Shown here in pieces: positions 45,562-54,656 of a stretch of 64,000 bases of DNA. The position numbers were made by a program, and so were the translations under genes. The notes under the pieces are model-generated. The model had not been told where the DNA came from. It saw nothing but the letters and a program-made list of their open reading frames with translations, and did no database searches. Each line of letters opens with the position of its first letter. The first letter of the stretch is position 1. The DNA is from Gordonia pseudamarae (GTDB taxonomy: Bacteria; Actinomycetota; Actinomycetes; Mycobacteriales; Mycobacteriaceae): assembly GCF_025273675.1 (NCBI RefSeq), contig NZ_CP045809.1:4340001-4404000 (forward strand). The letters run 5' to 3'.

Positions 45562-47237
45562 CCTCAAAATTTCGTGGGGTGGCGGTCGGTTGCCGATGGC
45601 CCGATTGGGTGGTCTGGGGACCTGACTTCGGGCCGAGGCCGTGAGGAGTGTGCCGAGGCGTCGGTGGGCGTTGGGGTTCACGGCCCCGAAATGTGGTCCT
45701 TTCGGTGTTGGTTGGTCGGGTTGGTTGGGTGGTCAGCGGGGGTTGGGTAGGGTGTCCAGCCGGGTGAGTGCGGCCAGTAGTAGGTGTCGGCCGGGTGCGT
45801 GTGTGGCGAGTTTGAGTCGGGTGCGTCGGGCGTGTCGGGTGATCTTGGCGGCGATGGAGAACAGGTGCAGTCGTAGTTTTTTCGGTTCCCAACGGCGTGC
45901 GGTGGTGCCGTCGAATCCGAGGAGTTGGGTCCAGGCGATCAGTTCGCAGGCGAGCATGACTATGGCGCACCAGATGCGGTTCTGGTCGAAGCCGTGCAAT
46001 GGAAGGTTTGTCAGGCCACAGTCTTTCGCGTTGCGGATGCGGTCCTCGCAGCGGGCACGACGACGGTGGCGCAGTTCCAGTGCGGCGAGCTGACCTGTGG
46101 TGGTGTTCGTGGCGAAAGCGGTCAACCGCATTCCGTCGGAGTCGGTGTAGCGCAGTTGCGCCCCTGGATGCGGGTGTTCTTTGCGTACGATCACGCGTAT
46201 ACCGTCGGGCCAACCCGACAGGTCGAGCACGCCGGTCAGCTCAGCCACCCACGCCCCGTCGCGTTCGGTGCCGTCGCTGTCATAGGCCGGTGTCCACGCC
46301 GCAGGTTGGAGGCGGTCGATGACGGTGGCGATGGTCTCGGTCAGCCCGAACCCGACCGAATAGGACAGGCGCCGACGGGTCAGGTAGTCCAGGAAATCGT
46401 GTGTGCCACCAGCGGAATCGGTGCGGATCAACACGCTTTTACCCACCCGATACCCGCCGGTGCCCCGGATCTGTGTCAACGCTTGTTCGACGACGGTGAT
46501 GTGGTCGGCGGCGGTGTTGGAACCAGCGTTGCCCGGGCGTAGCTCGATTGCCAGGGGTTCACCGGTACCCTCGCCCTGGTGGTCGACGAACGCGCACAAC
46601 GGGTGGAACCCGAATCCTTTCTTCCACGTCGCGGTGGCCTGCTGCTTCTCCGAATGGGCGGTCACCAACGTGGCATCGAGATCGATGATCAGCGGTGCAC
46701 GGGCATCACGGCCATGATCAGGGGCACCCTCACCGGCAGCGGACCACGCCGTCGCACGCGCGGCTGCGCGTGCGGTGTTGATCGCCGCCAAAGCTGTGGT
46801 GGCATCGGCGGCCAACGTCGAGACCAGCCGTGACACCGTCGGATCGGAGGCCACCGGCCCGAACACACCCGGATCGGTGCGGACCTGGTTGATGTCGGCC
46901 AGGCAGTCCCCACCGATCGCGACCGCCACGGCCAGATCAGCGATGATCTTGCCCGGATCATGGGTTGCCATCGGCGCACGCCACGGCGCCAATGCCTGTG
47001 ACAGTGCGCTGGTCAGACCAGTTTTGTGCGCCGTACGCAGCAACACCACAGCCCCCGCATGCGACACGACACCGGTTCCTGAACCATCTACCGACACTGA
47101 CGGGTACGGCGACGTAGACTTACTCACCTGAATGGTGCTCCTCGATCTGGTCTGTTTGGAACCTTCGCAAGTTCAATCATCCCAGGTCAGGGCACCATTC
47201 TTTGTTAACGACACGGAATTACCGTGAAAGGCCCAGG
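45562..47237 (-). mobile_element. IS1380-family insertion sequence
   Basis: The element is about 1,676 bp, flanked by 4-bp duplications TTAG at 45558-45561 and 47238-47241. Its ends read CCTCAAAATTTCG on the left and, on the other strand, CCTGGGCCTTTCACGG on the right: an imperfect terminal repeat starting CCT, as usual in this family. The boundaries were set because they restore the interrupted PglX frame; a shift of one base (TTAGC duplication) is also possible. Confidence 0.85.
45733..47127 (-). CDS. IS1380-family DDE transposase
   Basis: This 464-residue transposase has the three catalytic acidic residues in IIDLDATLV, IRTDSAGG and RARCEDRIRNAKDCGL, in the order and spacing of the IS1380 (DDE_Tnp_1-like) family. 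The reading frame is intact, so the element may still be mobile. It is the only gene of the insertion in the silent pglX cassette. It reads in the same direction as the BREX operon and could supply transcription to the downstream integrase and pglXC genes. Confidence 0.9.
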   Translation of the reverse strand: MSKSTSPYPSVSVDGSGTGVVSHAGAVVLLRTAHKTGLTSALSQALAPWRAPMATHDPGKIIADLAVAVAIGGDCLADINQVRTDPGVFGPVASDPTVSRLVSTLAADATTALAAINTARAAARATAWSAAGEGAPDHGRDARAPLIIDLDATLVTAHSEKQQATATWKKGFGFHPLCAFVDHQGEGTGEPLAIELRPGNAGSNTAADHITVVEQALTQIRGTGGYRVGKSVLIRTDSAGGTHDFLDYLTRRRLSYSVGFGLTETIATVIDRLQPAAWTPAYDSDGTERDGAWVAELTGVLDLSGWPDGIRVIVRKEHPHPGAQLRYTDSDGMRLTAFATNTTTGQLAALELRHRRRARCEDRIRNAKDCGLTNLPLHGFDQNRIWCAIVMLACELIAWTQLLGFDGTTARRWEPKKLRLHLFSIAAKITRHARRTRLKLATHAPGRHLLLAALTRLDTLPNPR

Positions 47238-47866
47238 TTAGCATCGGCAGACCGATACGTGAGGTAGGCAGTCCGAAAGCTGGCATGCACGGTGGTGACG
47301 TCAACAGATTTGTGCGGCATTGGCACGAGGTGAGTGAGGGGCAAAGCCTTCGCAATGCGGAGTCAACTTCGGAGGTTCACGCGAGCGGAAGGAAGTGGGT
47401 TAGCCTTAACAAGGGTGGTTCGTATCGAAAGTGGTACGGAAACCACGAACATGTGGTCGCCTATGATCAGAAGAATTACGAGGTTCTCCGCGTAAGCGGG
47501 AACAAACTTCCGTCCCGCGAGTTCTATTTTCTTCCATCCGTTTCTTGGTCAAAAGTCAGCAGTGGTGCGCCATCGTTCCGTGCATATCCGCCGGGGTTTA
47601 TATTTGCCGATGCGGGTAATTCGATATTTGCGACCTCTCCGAGGGATCGGGCTGCATTGATCGCATTCGCAAACTCACAAATGGCCTTCGACCAGTTGGC
47701 AGCTGTGGCGCCGACCCTGAATTTCGAAGCTGGCCAGGTCGCCGGACTTCCAATGGCCGACGATAGGCCCGACACTATCGTTGATCGGGTTGGTGTCCTT
47801 ATCGAACAATCCCAGACCGACTGGGACTCCTTCGAGTCCTCCTGGAACTTCACCAGAAGCCCGCTG

Positions 47867-47897
47867 GTCGACTTATTCGAGCGCGACTAAAGTCGAC
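47867..47897. terminator. inverted repeat between convergent pglX cassettes
   Basis: GTCGACTT (47867-47874) and AAGTCGAC (47890-47897) are exact inverted repeats around a 15-nt loop, spanning the two stop codons of the tail-to-tail cassettes. It could terminate transcription from both sides and would work in either orientation of the segment. Confidence 0.45.
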
Positions 47898-47898
47898 T

Positions 47899-50472
47899 TC
47901 ACCTACCCGAGGAATCTATACGGTCATGCAAATTTACCAACGGATTTTGCTCGAAGTTCCATGATGTTTCGGACCGATCCCAATCCGTCCTCGACGTGGT
48001 TATGAGGTTTTCTATTGTGTCGGCGGGAAGTCCCTCGACTCCAGGCGCGAATGGTGCGAGTCCTACGTACCCAATATCGAAGTGCATAGTTGGAGCGAGT
48101 ACCTTCAGGACCTCCATGGCGTATTTTGAGTTCATGATCATCGCAATCTGATCCAGAAGGGACTGCGCCCCGAAACCCGAGTGGCCCGTATTGGAGTGAA
48201 CGAATCCGGCAGGGTAGCGCCGGAAGGCAGCTTCGCCGGACGAGATATCCGACCAGGACACTGATTGCGAAAAATAAGTTCCGGGGTTACGGATTACCGC
48301 GCGTGGCTTGAAATCGACGACTTCCGCACCGTCGTTCTCCCAGTTGAGCACGTACTCCTGGTTGCCGTACCATTTCCGGAACTCGCCGCCTTTGTTGTAG
48401 GGAAACCAGCGTGCTCCGCTCGCTGCGGCTTCTTCACGTGATGTGCAACTGAACGCGGTGCGGCTGCCTGATACTTCCCACCAAAGGCGAAGAAATCGGT
48501 TGTTATCGGCAGTCGCCAACCCTTGCCGGAGGTTGACTACGTCACTGAGCTGCTGACCCGCCGCAAATGACTCCCGCATCTTTTCACTGAGCCAGTAAAC
48601 GATCGGCGAGCCTGGGATGGTCGCGAAATCTTTACTGGACGCGAGATGGAAGCCCGACTCCTGGTCACGGCCAGCAAGCGCAACGCGCAATGCAGCGACC
48701 TTCTCGCCCTCTGAGGAACCGTCGACCAAGCGTATAAAAGCGCCCTTCGTGGTGCCGGCAATGGTTTGGCTCCCGGACGGGCGATCGTTCAGGACAAACG
48801 CCGTTGACGAGACCACCTCGCCGCCGATTGAGTCGAAAGCGCGTGTACCGAGGTGCAGCATCGAGCTGATCTGGTGGCGGCCGAGTAGCGAGATCCGCAA
48901 CTTCTCGAACGAGCTGAGGAACATCCATGACTGCATAGTGATGAGCGCCGCCAGTCCACGCGGGGACGCGAGATCAGCACAACGTTGGATGAAGGCTGCG
49001 AACAGGTCGGATTTGCTTTCCGGGTATTCGTCCTTCATGAACTGTGAAAGGAGGGCGTTCATCTGCTTCGAGCCCATGTAGGGCGGGTTCGCGATGGCGA
49101 CCGCGTACTTGCGGGCAAGGTATTCGGCCTGCTCGACGATCTGTGCTGCGCGATCACTGATAGTGGCGAACAGGTCACCGCGCTCGGCGAGTTCGGTGAC
49201 TCGTTTCGCGGCGATTTCGGCCTGTGTCGCGTCAGGTCGGATCAGGGCCCCGAACATGTCGGCGTGTTCGAATTGCCGCCAGAACGCACGTTCCATGTCC
49301 TGGTCGGCACCGGGGTCGGCGAGCTGTTCAATGTCGTCGTCGCCAAGGGCGATCGGCTTGATCACACAAATTTTCGGCTTCACTCGTTTGCCGAAGAACG
49401 TGCGCTGCTTCGCGCGTGCCTTCATCGTAAGTGCGAACGCGGCCAGCGCTCCGGCGCGTGGGTCGATTTCGGTGCCGTGGAGGTTGTGGGCGAGGATCAG
49501 ACCCGGAATGTCCGCCGGTGCACGGCCCTCTTCTTCGTACATCGCGTACAGCAGGTCGAAGGCGTAGGTGAGCATGTGACCCGAGCCACACGCCGGGTCG
49601 ATCACCGTCAACTCCTCGGGGCCGGCAATCCTCAGGAAGTCGGTCTCCTCATCGACGGGAGCGATGTAGTAGTCCATCTGGTCAACCAGCGGTGAATCCG
49701 GCCGGTTGAGCAGCCACAACCGGCCGAGCGAGTTCTCCACCAGGTAGCGGACGATCCAGTGCGGGGTGAAAAGTTGGGTGGCGGCAGGGATCTCCTCGGC
49801 CCCGGCCTTCTTGTTCTTCTTGAAGCCGGCGAAAACCTCATCTTTACGGTCGGAGATGTAGAACTGGTAGAGCCAGCCGATCACCTCGACTTCTTGACAC
49901 ACTTCCTCGGTGAGCACATCGCGGGCCCGAGACAGTACACTGCCATCTGCCAACAGACCAGACGGCATGAGCAGTTCAGTGTAGGCGCCCTCGGCTTCGA
50001 ACATGAACGGCATCGCCTTGTTCCAGTGGCGGCAGTACTCCATCAGCAGCAGCGCATACGCTTCCCCCTCGGGGTCGGTGCTGCGCCGAGTGCCGTCGAG
50101 GAGACTGATCACCGCGTCGTGCGCATGGGTGACCACCTCGCCGTCGAGGTCGCCGCGTTTCGCATCGGCCAAGATCTCCGGTTGGCCATGGGCCTGGGCG
50201 TGCGCGGGCGAAACCACACCGGCGTCGGTGTAGCCACGGGCATCCATGAAACGCAGGGCGACGAGTCGGTTGAACCAGGTGTAGGCGACCTTGTCGACCA
50301 CGTGCTTGCGGCTCTGGTTGCCGATCGCCGCCTCCAGCGCGCGAACGGTGTCGGCGCGCTCACTACGCGCGACAGACCCGGTGGCGAGTACCGCCGACAT
50401 CCGCGCCTCGACCGCGGCGATCAGTTCGCGTCGGGCCGCCTTCGCGAAACTCTCCAACGGTTTGGTGTCCAT
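47899..50472 (-). CDS. pglX: BREX adenine methyltransferase PglX (N-terminal and specificity parts)
   Basis: This 857-residue N6-adenine methyltransferase has SAM motif I DPACGSGH near residue 292 and catalytic NPPY near residue 462. The specificity region follows from MKDEYPES (residue 479) to SRTDWDRSETSWNF at the end. It stops where full-length PglX would continue into a C-terminal domain of about 330 residues, which is encoded at 41934-42935 instead. The ATG at 50472 lies 39 nt after the brxC stop, with AAGGA upstream. PglX marks host DNA so that BREX spares it, and it is also needed for exclusion. Residues 477-857 lie in the predicted invertible segment; this part is AT-richer than brxC. 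Confidence 0.92.
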   Translation of the reverse strand: MDTKPLESFAKAARRELIAAVEARMSAVLATGSVARSERADTVRALEAAIGNQSRKHVVDKVAYTWFNRLVALRFMDARGYTDAGVVSPAHAQAHGQPEILADAKRGDLDGEVVTHAHDAVISLLDGTRRSTDPEGEAYALLLMEYCRHWNKAMPFMFEAEGAYTELLMPSGLLADGSVLSRARDVLTEEVCQEVEVIGWLYQFYISDRKDEVFAGFKKNKKAGAEEIPAATQLFTPHWIVRYLVENSLGRLWLLNRPDSPLVDQMDYYIAPVDEETDFLRIAGPEELTVIDPACGSGHMLTYAFDLLYAMYEEEGRAPADIPGLILAHNLHGTEIDPRAGALAAFALTMKARAKQRTFFGKRVKPKICVIKPIALGDDDIEQLADPGADQDMERAFWRQFEHADMFGALIRPDATQAEIAAKRVTELAERGDLFATISDRAAQIVEQAEYLARKYAVAIANPPYMGSKQMNALLSQFMKDEYPESKSDLFAAFIQRCADLASPRGLAALITMQSWMFLSSFEKLRISLLGRHQISSMLHLGTRAFDSIGGEVVSSTAFVLNDRPSGSQTIAGTTKGAFIRLVDGSSEGEKVAALRVALAGRDQESGFHLASSKDFATIPGSPIVYWLSEKMRESFAAGQQLSDVVNLRQGLATADNNRFLRLWWEVSGSRTAFSCTSREEAAASGARWFPYNKGGEFRKWYGNQEYVLNWENDGAEVVDFKPRAVIRNPGTYFSQSVSWSDISSGEAAFRRYPAGFVHSNTGHSGFGAQSLLDQIAMIMNSKYAMEVLKVLAPTMHFDIGYVGLAPFAPGVEGLPADTIENLITTSRTDWDRSETSWNFEQNPLVNLHDRIDSSGR
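48573..48612. repeat. 40-bp perfect inverted repeat, active-side copy
   Basis: This is the partner of 45512-45551, inside the active pglX, and encodes GSPIVYWLSEKMR. It divides the specificity region into an upstream and a downstream block that could be exchanged independently. Confidence 0.88.
49028..49046. repeat. inverted repeat, active-side copy (candidate crossover site)
   Basis: This is the exact reverse complement of 45114-45132, located 10-17 codons after the NPPY motif. On the coding strand it is embedded in TCCTT ... AAGGA inverted arms around a 12-bp core, reminiscent of tyrosine-recombinase sites; the silent copy lacks the TCCTT arm. Confidence 0.85.
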
Positions 50473-50511
50473 GTTGCGTCCTTACCTGGGTCTATGAAGT
50501 ACCGGGGTGAG

Positions 50512-53500
50512 CTACAGAGTGATGCGTTTGCCGTCGTTGATGGTTGCGAGCAGCATCGCACGAAGCTGATCCAGATAGGCGTCCACCTCGGCTTCGGTTT
50601 CCAGCACACCGCCCGCTCCGGGCAGCGACAGTTTTTTTATCGAGATGCTCTGCTTCGTCGGGGTTGTGGTCACCGTACGAGTCGTTTGCCCGTCGTCGGC
50701 GCCTTTCGGCTTCGGGGTCGGCAGAGCTTTCGATGCTTCGAGTTCGTCGAGTATCGCCGGGTAGGTGGTGTCGGCGAATTGGGCGGCCAGGCTACGGATC
50801 GTCGGGATCTGGGTCTCCTGCCCGACTCGGGCCAGTACCTGCTCGGCCCGACGGGTCACCGATTGACGAGCCGTCTCGGTGGCTGCCGAATACGAGGCGC
50901 TGGTCGGCACCTGCTCCCAGTAGTCGTTGATCTTCGTGGTGGCTGTAGCCCGCTCTTCGATGAGGACACCGTCGAGCTGTTTTTGCAGAGCCGTGACCGC
51001 ATTCCCGAGTTGCGTGGTCCTGGTGCCGCGGAAAATCTGGGCGTCCTCCAGTGCCGCCTCGATCGTGTCGGCGGCCCCGGCGGGCAGGTGCGCGATGTTG
51101 GTGTTGTTGGTCTGGACGAATGTGTGTGCGTCGTCGTAGATGGTGCGCTGCTTGCCGTTGAGGAATGCCTTGATCGGATCGATCGTGTTGTCCTTGGCAT
51201 CGAGCAGGTCATCGGCGCCGGTGAAGTGTTCGACAAACCACGGCGCCGGGTTACCGCTCAACTCGGTGAGGAGCCTGATCGGCTCGTCGAGCTGACCGAT
51301 AAAGGGGTATGCGGCGGCTCCGGCGCGTAGTGCTGTCAGCTCGGCCAGTTTGGCTTCGAGATGCTCCTTACCGACACGACCCAGTTCGGCTGCGTCCTTG
51401 GTGACACTGCCGTCGTCGGTGAATTCGATGACGAACTTGCGGAACAGATTGACGACCTTCTGGTCGTAGACACGTTGCGGGGCGACGACCAGCTTCGCGT
51501 GCTGCTGGGTGTTGCGCAGCGCCGACGCGATCTCCGTACGAGCCAATGCCATGCCGTCGAGCTGGATCTCGATCTTCGACTGCCCCGCGAGGTAGGCCAC
51601 CACGGCGGCGATCGACCACAGATCCCAGCCATAAGGTTTGGCGATGTATCGCGCGATGAGCTGCTTCATCGTGACCATCTCGTGCAATTTGCCGCGCATC
51701 ACCAGATGCCCGAGCAGGTCATCGGCCGGAACCTCCAAAATGGTGGCAGACGACTCGAACATTCCGTCCGTCGGGTTCACCAGTCCGCCCAAACTCTGCT
51801 CGCCGAAGGCCTTACCACCCAACATGCTCAGGTTGGTGTAGGTGGCGGCGATAACCTTGCCGAAGCCCTCGTTGATGCGTGTCTGTACGTCGGTGGCGGT
51901 GACGTCGAGAACTCCGGCGTTGTGGATCAGCGTCGACGCCCCCACTGCGGTGCGGAGTCGTTCGACGATCTCCTTTTCCCGTTCGGCGTTCTGGGTGCCC
52001 TTCTCACTGAGGATGCGGCTCTCGATTGCCGTGCGCGCCGATCCCTGGGTCCGCTTCACGTATTTCTCGGTTTTCAGCAGTAGCCGTAAGTCAGCGAGGA
52101 TTCGATTGGCTTCCACCGGGAGTACAACGCGAAGCTCGTCGTAACCGGTACTTTGCATCCTGATCGTGTCCAGACTGAAATCGGACTCGGGGCTGATGAC
52201 ATGCAAAGCCAACTCGTACTGTTTGCCGTACGGGACTCCGTCAAGTTTGTACCCGAACGGAAAATTCTGGCCACTCTTGGCGGTGGCCTTGGTGGTTTTC
52301 ACCACTGATTCGGCGAGCAGCTTGTTGAGTTTCGCGGAAACGTCGGAGCTGTCGATGTCGACGTCCTTGATTTCCTGCTCGATCTTCTGCTCTTCATTGG
52401 TCAGATAGTCATACAGGTCGCCGTTGCGCTGAATGTAGGTCTGCGCCTCCAACGTGTTCAGCGCTTCGAGGACGTCTTTGCCGAGCCGGGTGAGATCGGT
52501 ACCGAAACGGTCGTAAACCAGCACCGTGAGATTGCGGGGCGTCGCCTTGAAACTGTCGACGTACTTCACCAGGAACAACGCTTTGAGTAGACGCACCGCG
52601 AGAGGGCTGATCTTTCCACTACCACAGGCATTTTCAGCGTTGATGATGGCACGCTGATTCGCGGACTTCAACGACGCGCGGATACCCTCGAACATCCGGT
52701 CGAAGGATGCGAGAGTGCCGAGCGGCCGACCGGCGAGTCCGGAGGCAACCTGTTGGACGACACCGAGCATAGAGCGTTCGCCGACAGAGCTGTTGCGGCC
52801 CTCGAAGATATTGTGGTCGCTGATCGTTTCGATCGCCGCCTGGAACAGCGGGAACTGGTAAGTGACAAACGGGTAGGTGCCGATGAAGTGCGCCTCGTCG
52901 CGGTAGTTCGGATAGTGGCGGCCCTCGACGAAATCGAACAGGGTCTTGAAGTTCGCATTCTCCGCGTCGTAGATCCCCTCGACCTCGTGGCTCGCCTGAT
53001 CGGTCTTGGCCAACAACCGTTTGCGGATGACCTCTTCGACATCCTGACTGGTGAGTTTGAGCCGATTCTTGAAACGCGCCTGAATCTTGGAGAAGTCGTT
53101 GGCCTGCTGCTTGGTGCGGTCGCCACCGACTTTCTCCATATCCTCCTGGGAGGTCACGAAGATCCACGCCCGCCCCTGGCACTTGGTGGCGAGCGATTCG
53201 GCGATCGTCTGAAGGTTCAGCATCAGCTGCGTGTTGGTACCGATGAACTGACCGACCTCGTCGACAAAGAAGTTCAACCGGTAGCCGGCGGGTTGCCCGC
53301 CGAGCCACGCGGCCACCTCGTCGGCGAAGTCCTCGATCGAGACCGCGTAGTTGGCGCTGTACTGGCGGATGATGCCAGGACTTTCCACGCCGTTGACCTC
53401 AGTGAAGGCTTTGTCGATGTTGCCCGCTTCAAGGGCGGCCTGTTCCCGGCCCTGCGTCCACGGGATACCCGCGATCCGCTCGAAGGCATCCCGGAAGGCA

Positions 53501-54036
53501 GCGTACTGGTCGCGGGAGTCGAGATCACGTTCGAAACGGGCGATGTGCCCCTGATTGCCGTAGTAGCCCCGTGACTCGTCGAAGATCTTCACGAACACCT
53601 TCAGCAGGGCGTCCTTCTGATCCTTCGAGATCAGGGTGGCTTTCTGGTCGATGTTGAACAGCAGGCTCTTGGCTTTGATTCGCTCGGCCTTGTCGATCAA
53701 CGCCGGCAGGAACTCGTCGTCGGCCTTTGCGTGGAATTGTTCGCAGACCTGGGAGCGCGGGTAGGTATGATCGTCGATGTCACCGAGCAGGTGCGCGAGC
53801 ATCTTCAACAGGTGCGACTTACCGGAGCCGAAGAAACCGGAGATCCACACCCCGTTGGCGTTGGTGTAGTTCGTGTACGCCTCCAGCACCAGCTCAACGC
53901 CCTTGGCGGCCTCGTTGGTGAGGACATACTCCTCCACCTCGGTGGCGAGGTGGGAGGTGTCGTCGGCCTTGATGACCCCTTCGATCGACCGGTCGATCGG
54001 TTTGGCGAAGATCTCGTTGATCGTGGTCACACTCAT
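50512..54036 (-). CDS. brxC: BREX P-loop ATPase BrxC
   Basis: This 1,174-residue protein belongs to the BrxC/PglY family. Walker A GFFGSGKS lies at about residues 67-74, a Walker B-like LNFFVDEVGQF lies near 265, and the length is typical of type 1 BREX. I chose the ATG at 54036 because it forms an ATGA overlap with brxB and begins MSVTTINEIF, a conserved start for the family. It is an essential core component, thought to form an ATP-dependent complex with BrxB, PglZ and PglX. Confidence 0.93.
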   Translation of the reverse strand: MSVTTINEIFAKPIDRSIEGVIKADDTSHLATEVEEYVLTNEAAKGVELVLEAYTNYTNANGVWISGFFGSGKSHLLKMLAHLLGDIDDHTYPRSQVCEQFHAKADDEFLPALIDKAERIKAKSLLFNIDQKATLISKDQKDALLKVFVKIFDESRGYYGNQGHIARFERDLDSRDQYAAFRDAFERIAGIPWTQGREQAALEAGNIDKAFTEVNGVESPGIIRQYSANYAVSIEDFADEVAAWLGGQPAGYRLNFFVDEVGQFIGTNTQLMLNLQTIAESLATKCQGRAWIFVTSQEDMEKVGGDRTKQQANDFSKIQARFKNRLKLTSQDVEEVIRKRLLAKTDQASHEVEGIYDAENANFKTLFDFVEGRHYPNYRDEAHFIGTYPFVTYQFPLFQAAIETISDHNIFEGRNSSVGERSMLGVVQQVASGLAGRPLGTLASFDRMFEGIRASLKSANQRAIINAENACGSGKISPLAVRLLKALFLVKYVDSFKATPRNLTVLVYDRFGTDLTRLGKDVLEALNTLEAQTYIQRNGDLYDYLTNEEQKIEQEIKDVDIDSSDVSAKLNKLLAESVVKTTKATAKSGQNFPFGYKLDGVPYGKQYELALHVISPESDFSLDTIRMQSTGYDELRVVLPVEANRILADLRLLLKTEKYVKRTQGSARTAIESRILSEKGTQNAEREKEIVERLRTAVGASTLIHNAGVLDVTATDVQTRINEGFGKVIAATYTNLSMLGGKAFGEQSLGGLVNPTDGMFESSATILEVPADDLLGHLVMRGKLHEMVTMKQLIARYIAKPYGWDLWSIAAVVAYLAGQSKIEIQLDGMALARTEIASALRNTQQHAKLVVAPQRVYDQKVVNLFRKFVIEFTDDGSVTKDAAELGRVGKEHLEAKLAELTALRAGAAAYPFIGQLDEPIRLLTELSGNPAPWFVEHFTGADDLLDAKDNTIDPIKAFLNGKQRTIYDDAHTFVQTNNTNIAHLPAGAADTIEAALEDAQIFRGTRTTQLGNAVTALQKQLDGVLIEERATATTKINDYWEQVPTSASYSAATETARQSVTRRAEQVLARVGQETQIPTIRSLAAQFADTTYPAILDELEASKALPTPKPKGADDGQTTRTVTTTPTKQSISIKKLSLPGAGGVLETEAEVDAYLDQLRAMLLATINDGKRITL

Positions 54037-54656
54037 GCCTCCTGCTCCAGAATGTCTTTGGCCCGGTAGTAACTGTCGCTCGCGCCGAGGTTCAGTGCAC
54101 GCAACTGATGCCCGGCCGATTGGGTGAACTCGTACGTGCCCGGGAACCACACCAGCAACGGGCGGCCCACCACCACGCTTTGCAGATTCTCCAGAACCGT
54201 GTGCGTACGGATGAACGGAAACACTTCGCCGATACCGGTGAGGAAAACGACTGTGCGGTGGGAGTCGGCTGTCGGTTCGGCGTCGAGACGGGTGCGGATC
54301 GCCGGGGCGAGATGATCGTGCGGATCGAGCATCCCCTGGAGCATCTCTCGGAACTCGACCTTGTCCATCGTCGGCTCCGCGGCCAGAACTCGTTCCCAGA
54401 CTCCGCGTTCGGTGAGGAGTTGGACAGCGAGCTCATAGAGGTCGATGTCGACCACGCTGATGCCATCGTCGCTCCGCAGTTTGGTGCTGACCCTGTCGCG
54501 CATCCCGTCGACTTCCAGGGACCAGGCGGGCGGGAAGTGGTAAATGAAGAACGGAACCTCTTTGGAGAGTCCCTCCATCTTCAAGAACCGGTCGCTACGC
54601 AGCACGTCATAGACGTGCTTCTCGTCGTGGGCGAGATTTCGCTGGGCCGTTGTCAT
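54033..54656 (-). CDS. brxB: BREX protein BrxB (DUF1788)
   Basis: This 207-residue protein matches the DUF1788 family, with FLTGIGEVFPFIRTHTVLENLQ and LVWFPGTYE near the C-terminus. It overlaps brxA upstream and brxC downstream by 4 nt each. BrxB is a core type 1 BREX component that contacts PglZ and BrxC; no catalytic motif is visible. Confidence 0.92.
   Translation of the reverse strand: MTTAQRNLAHDEKHVYDVLRSDRFLKMEGLSKEVPFFIYHFPPAWSLEVDGMRDRVSTKLRSDDGISVVDIDLYELAVQLLTERGVWERVLAAEPTMDKVEFREMLQGMLDPHDHLAPAIRTRLDAEPTADSHRTVVFLTGIGEVFPFIRTHTVLENLQSVVVGRPLLVWFPGTYEFTQSAGHQLRALNLGASDSYYRAKDILEQEA

Larger units (their letters stand above)
45122..47890 (+). pseudogene. silent inverted pglX specificity cassette, split by an IS1380 element
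   Basis: Segment 45122-45561 begins MKDDYPTGKADL and aligns with PglX from MKDEYPESKSDL onward. Segment 47242-47890 continues SIGRPIREVGSPKAGMHGGDVNRFVRHW and ends WNFTRSPLVDLFERD with its own stop. Deleting the insertion sequence and one TTAG copy joins them in frame as 363 codons including the stop, close to the 380 of the active cassette. Protein similarity is moderate, as expected for alternative target-recognition domains. It has no methyltransferase part and no start of its own, so it would be expressed only after inversion. Its 3' half is noticeably AT-richer than the chromosome. Confidence 0.88.

Noticed and set aside
45296..46213. 305-aa minus-strand frame spanning the left IS boundary
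   Set aside because: It crosses from the silent pglX cassette into the insertion sequence in a frame unrelated to either; the sequence is Arg/Thr/Pro-rich noise.
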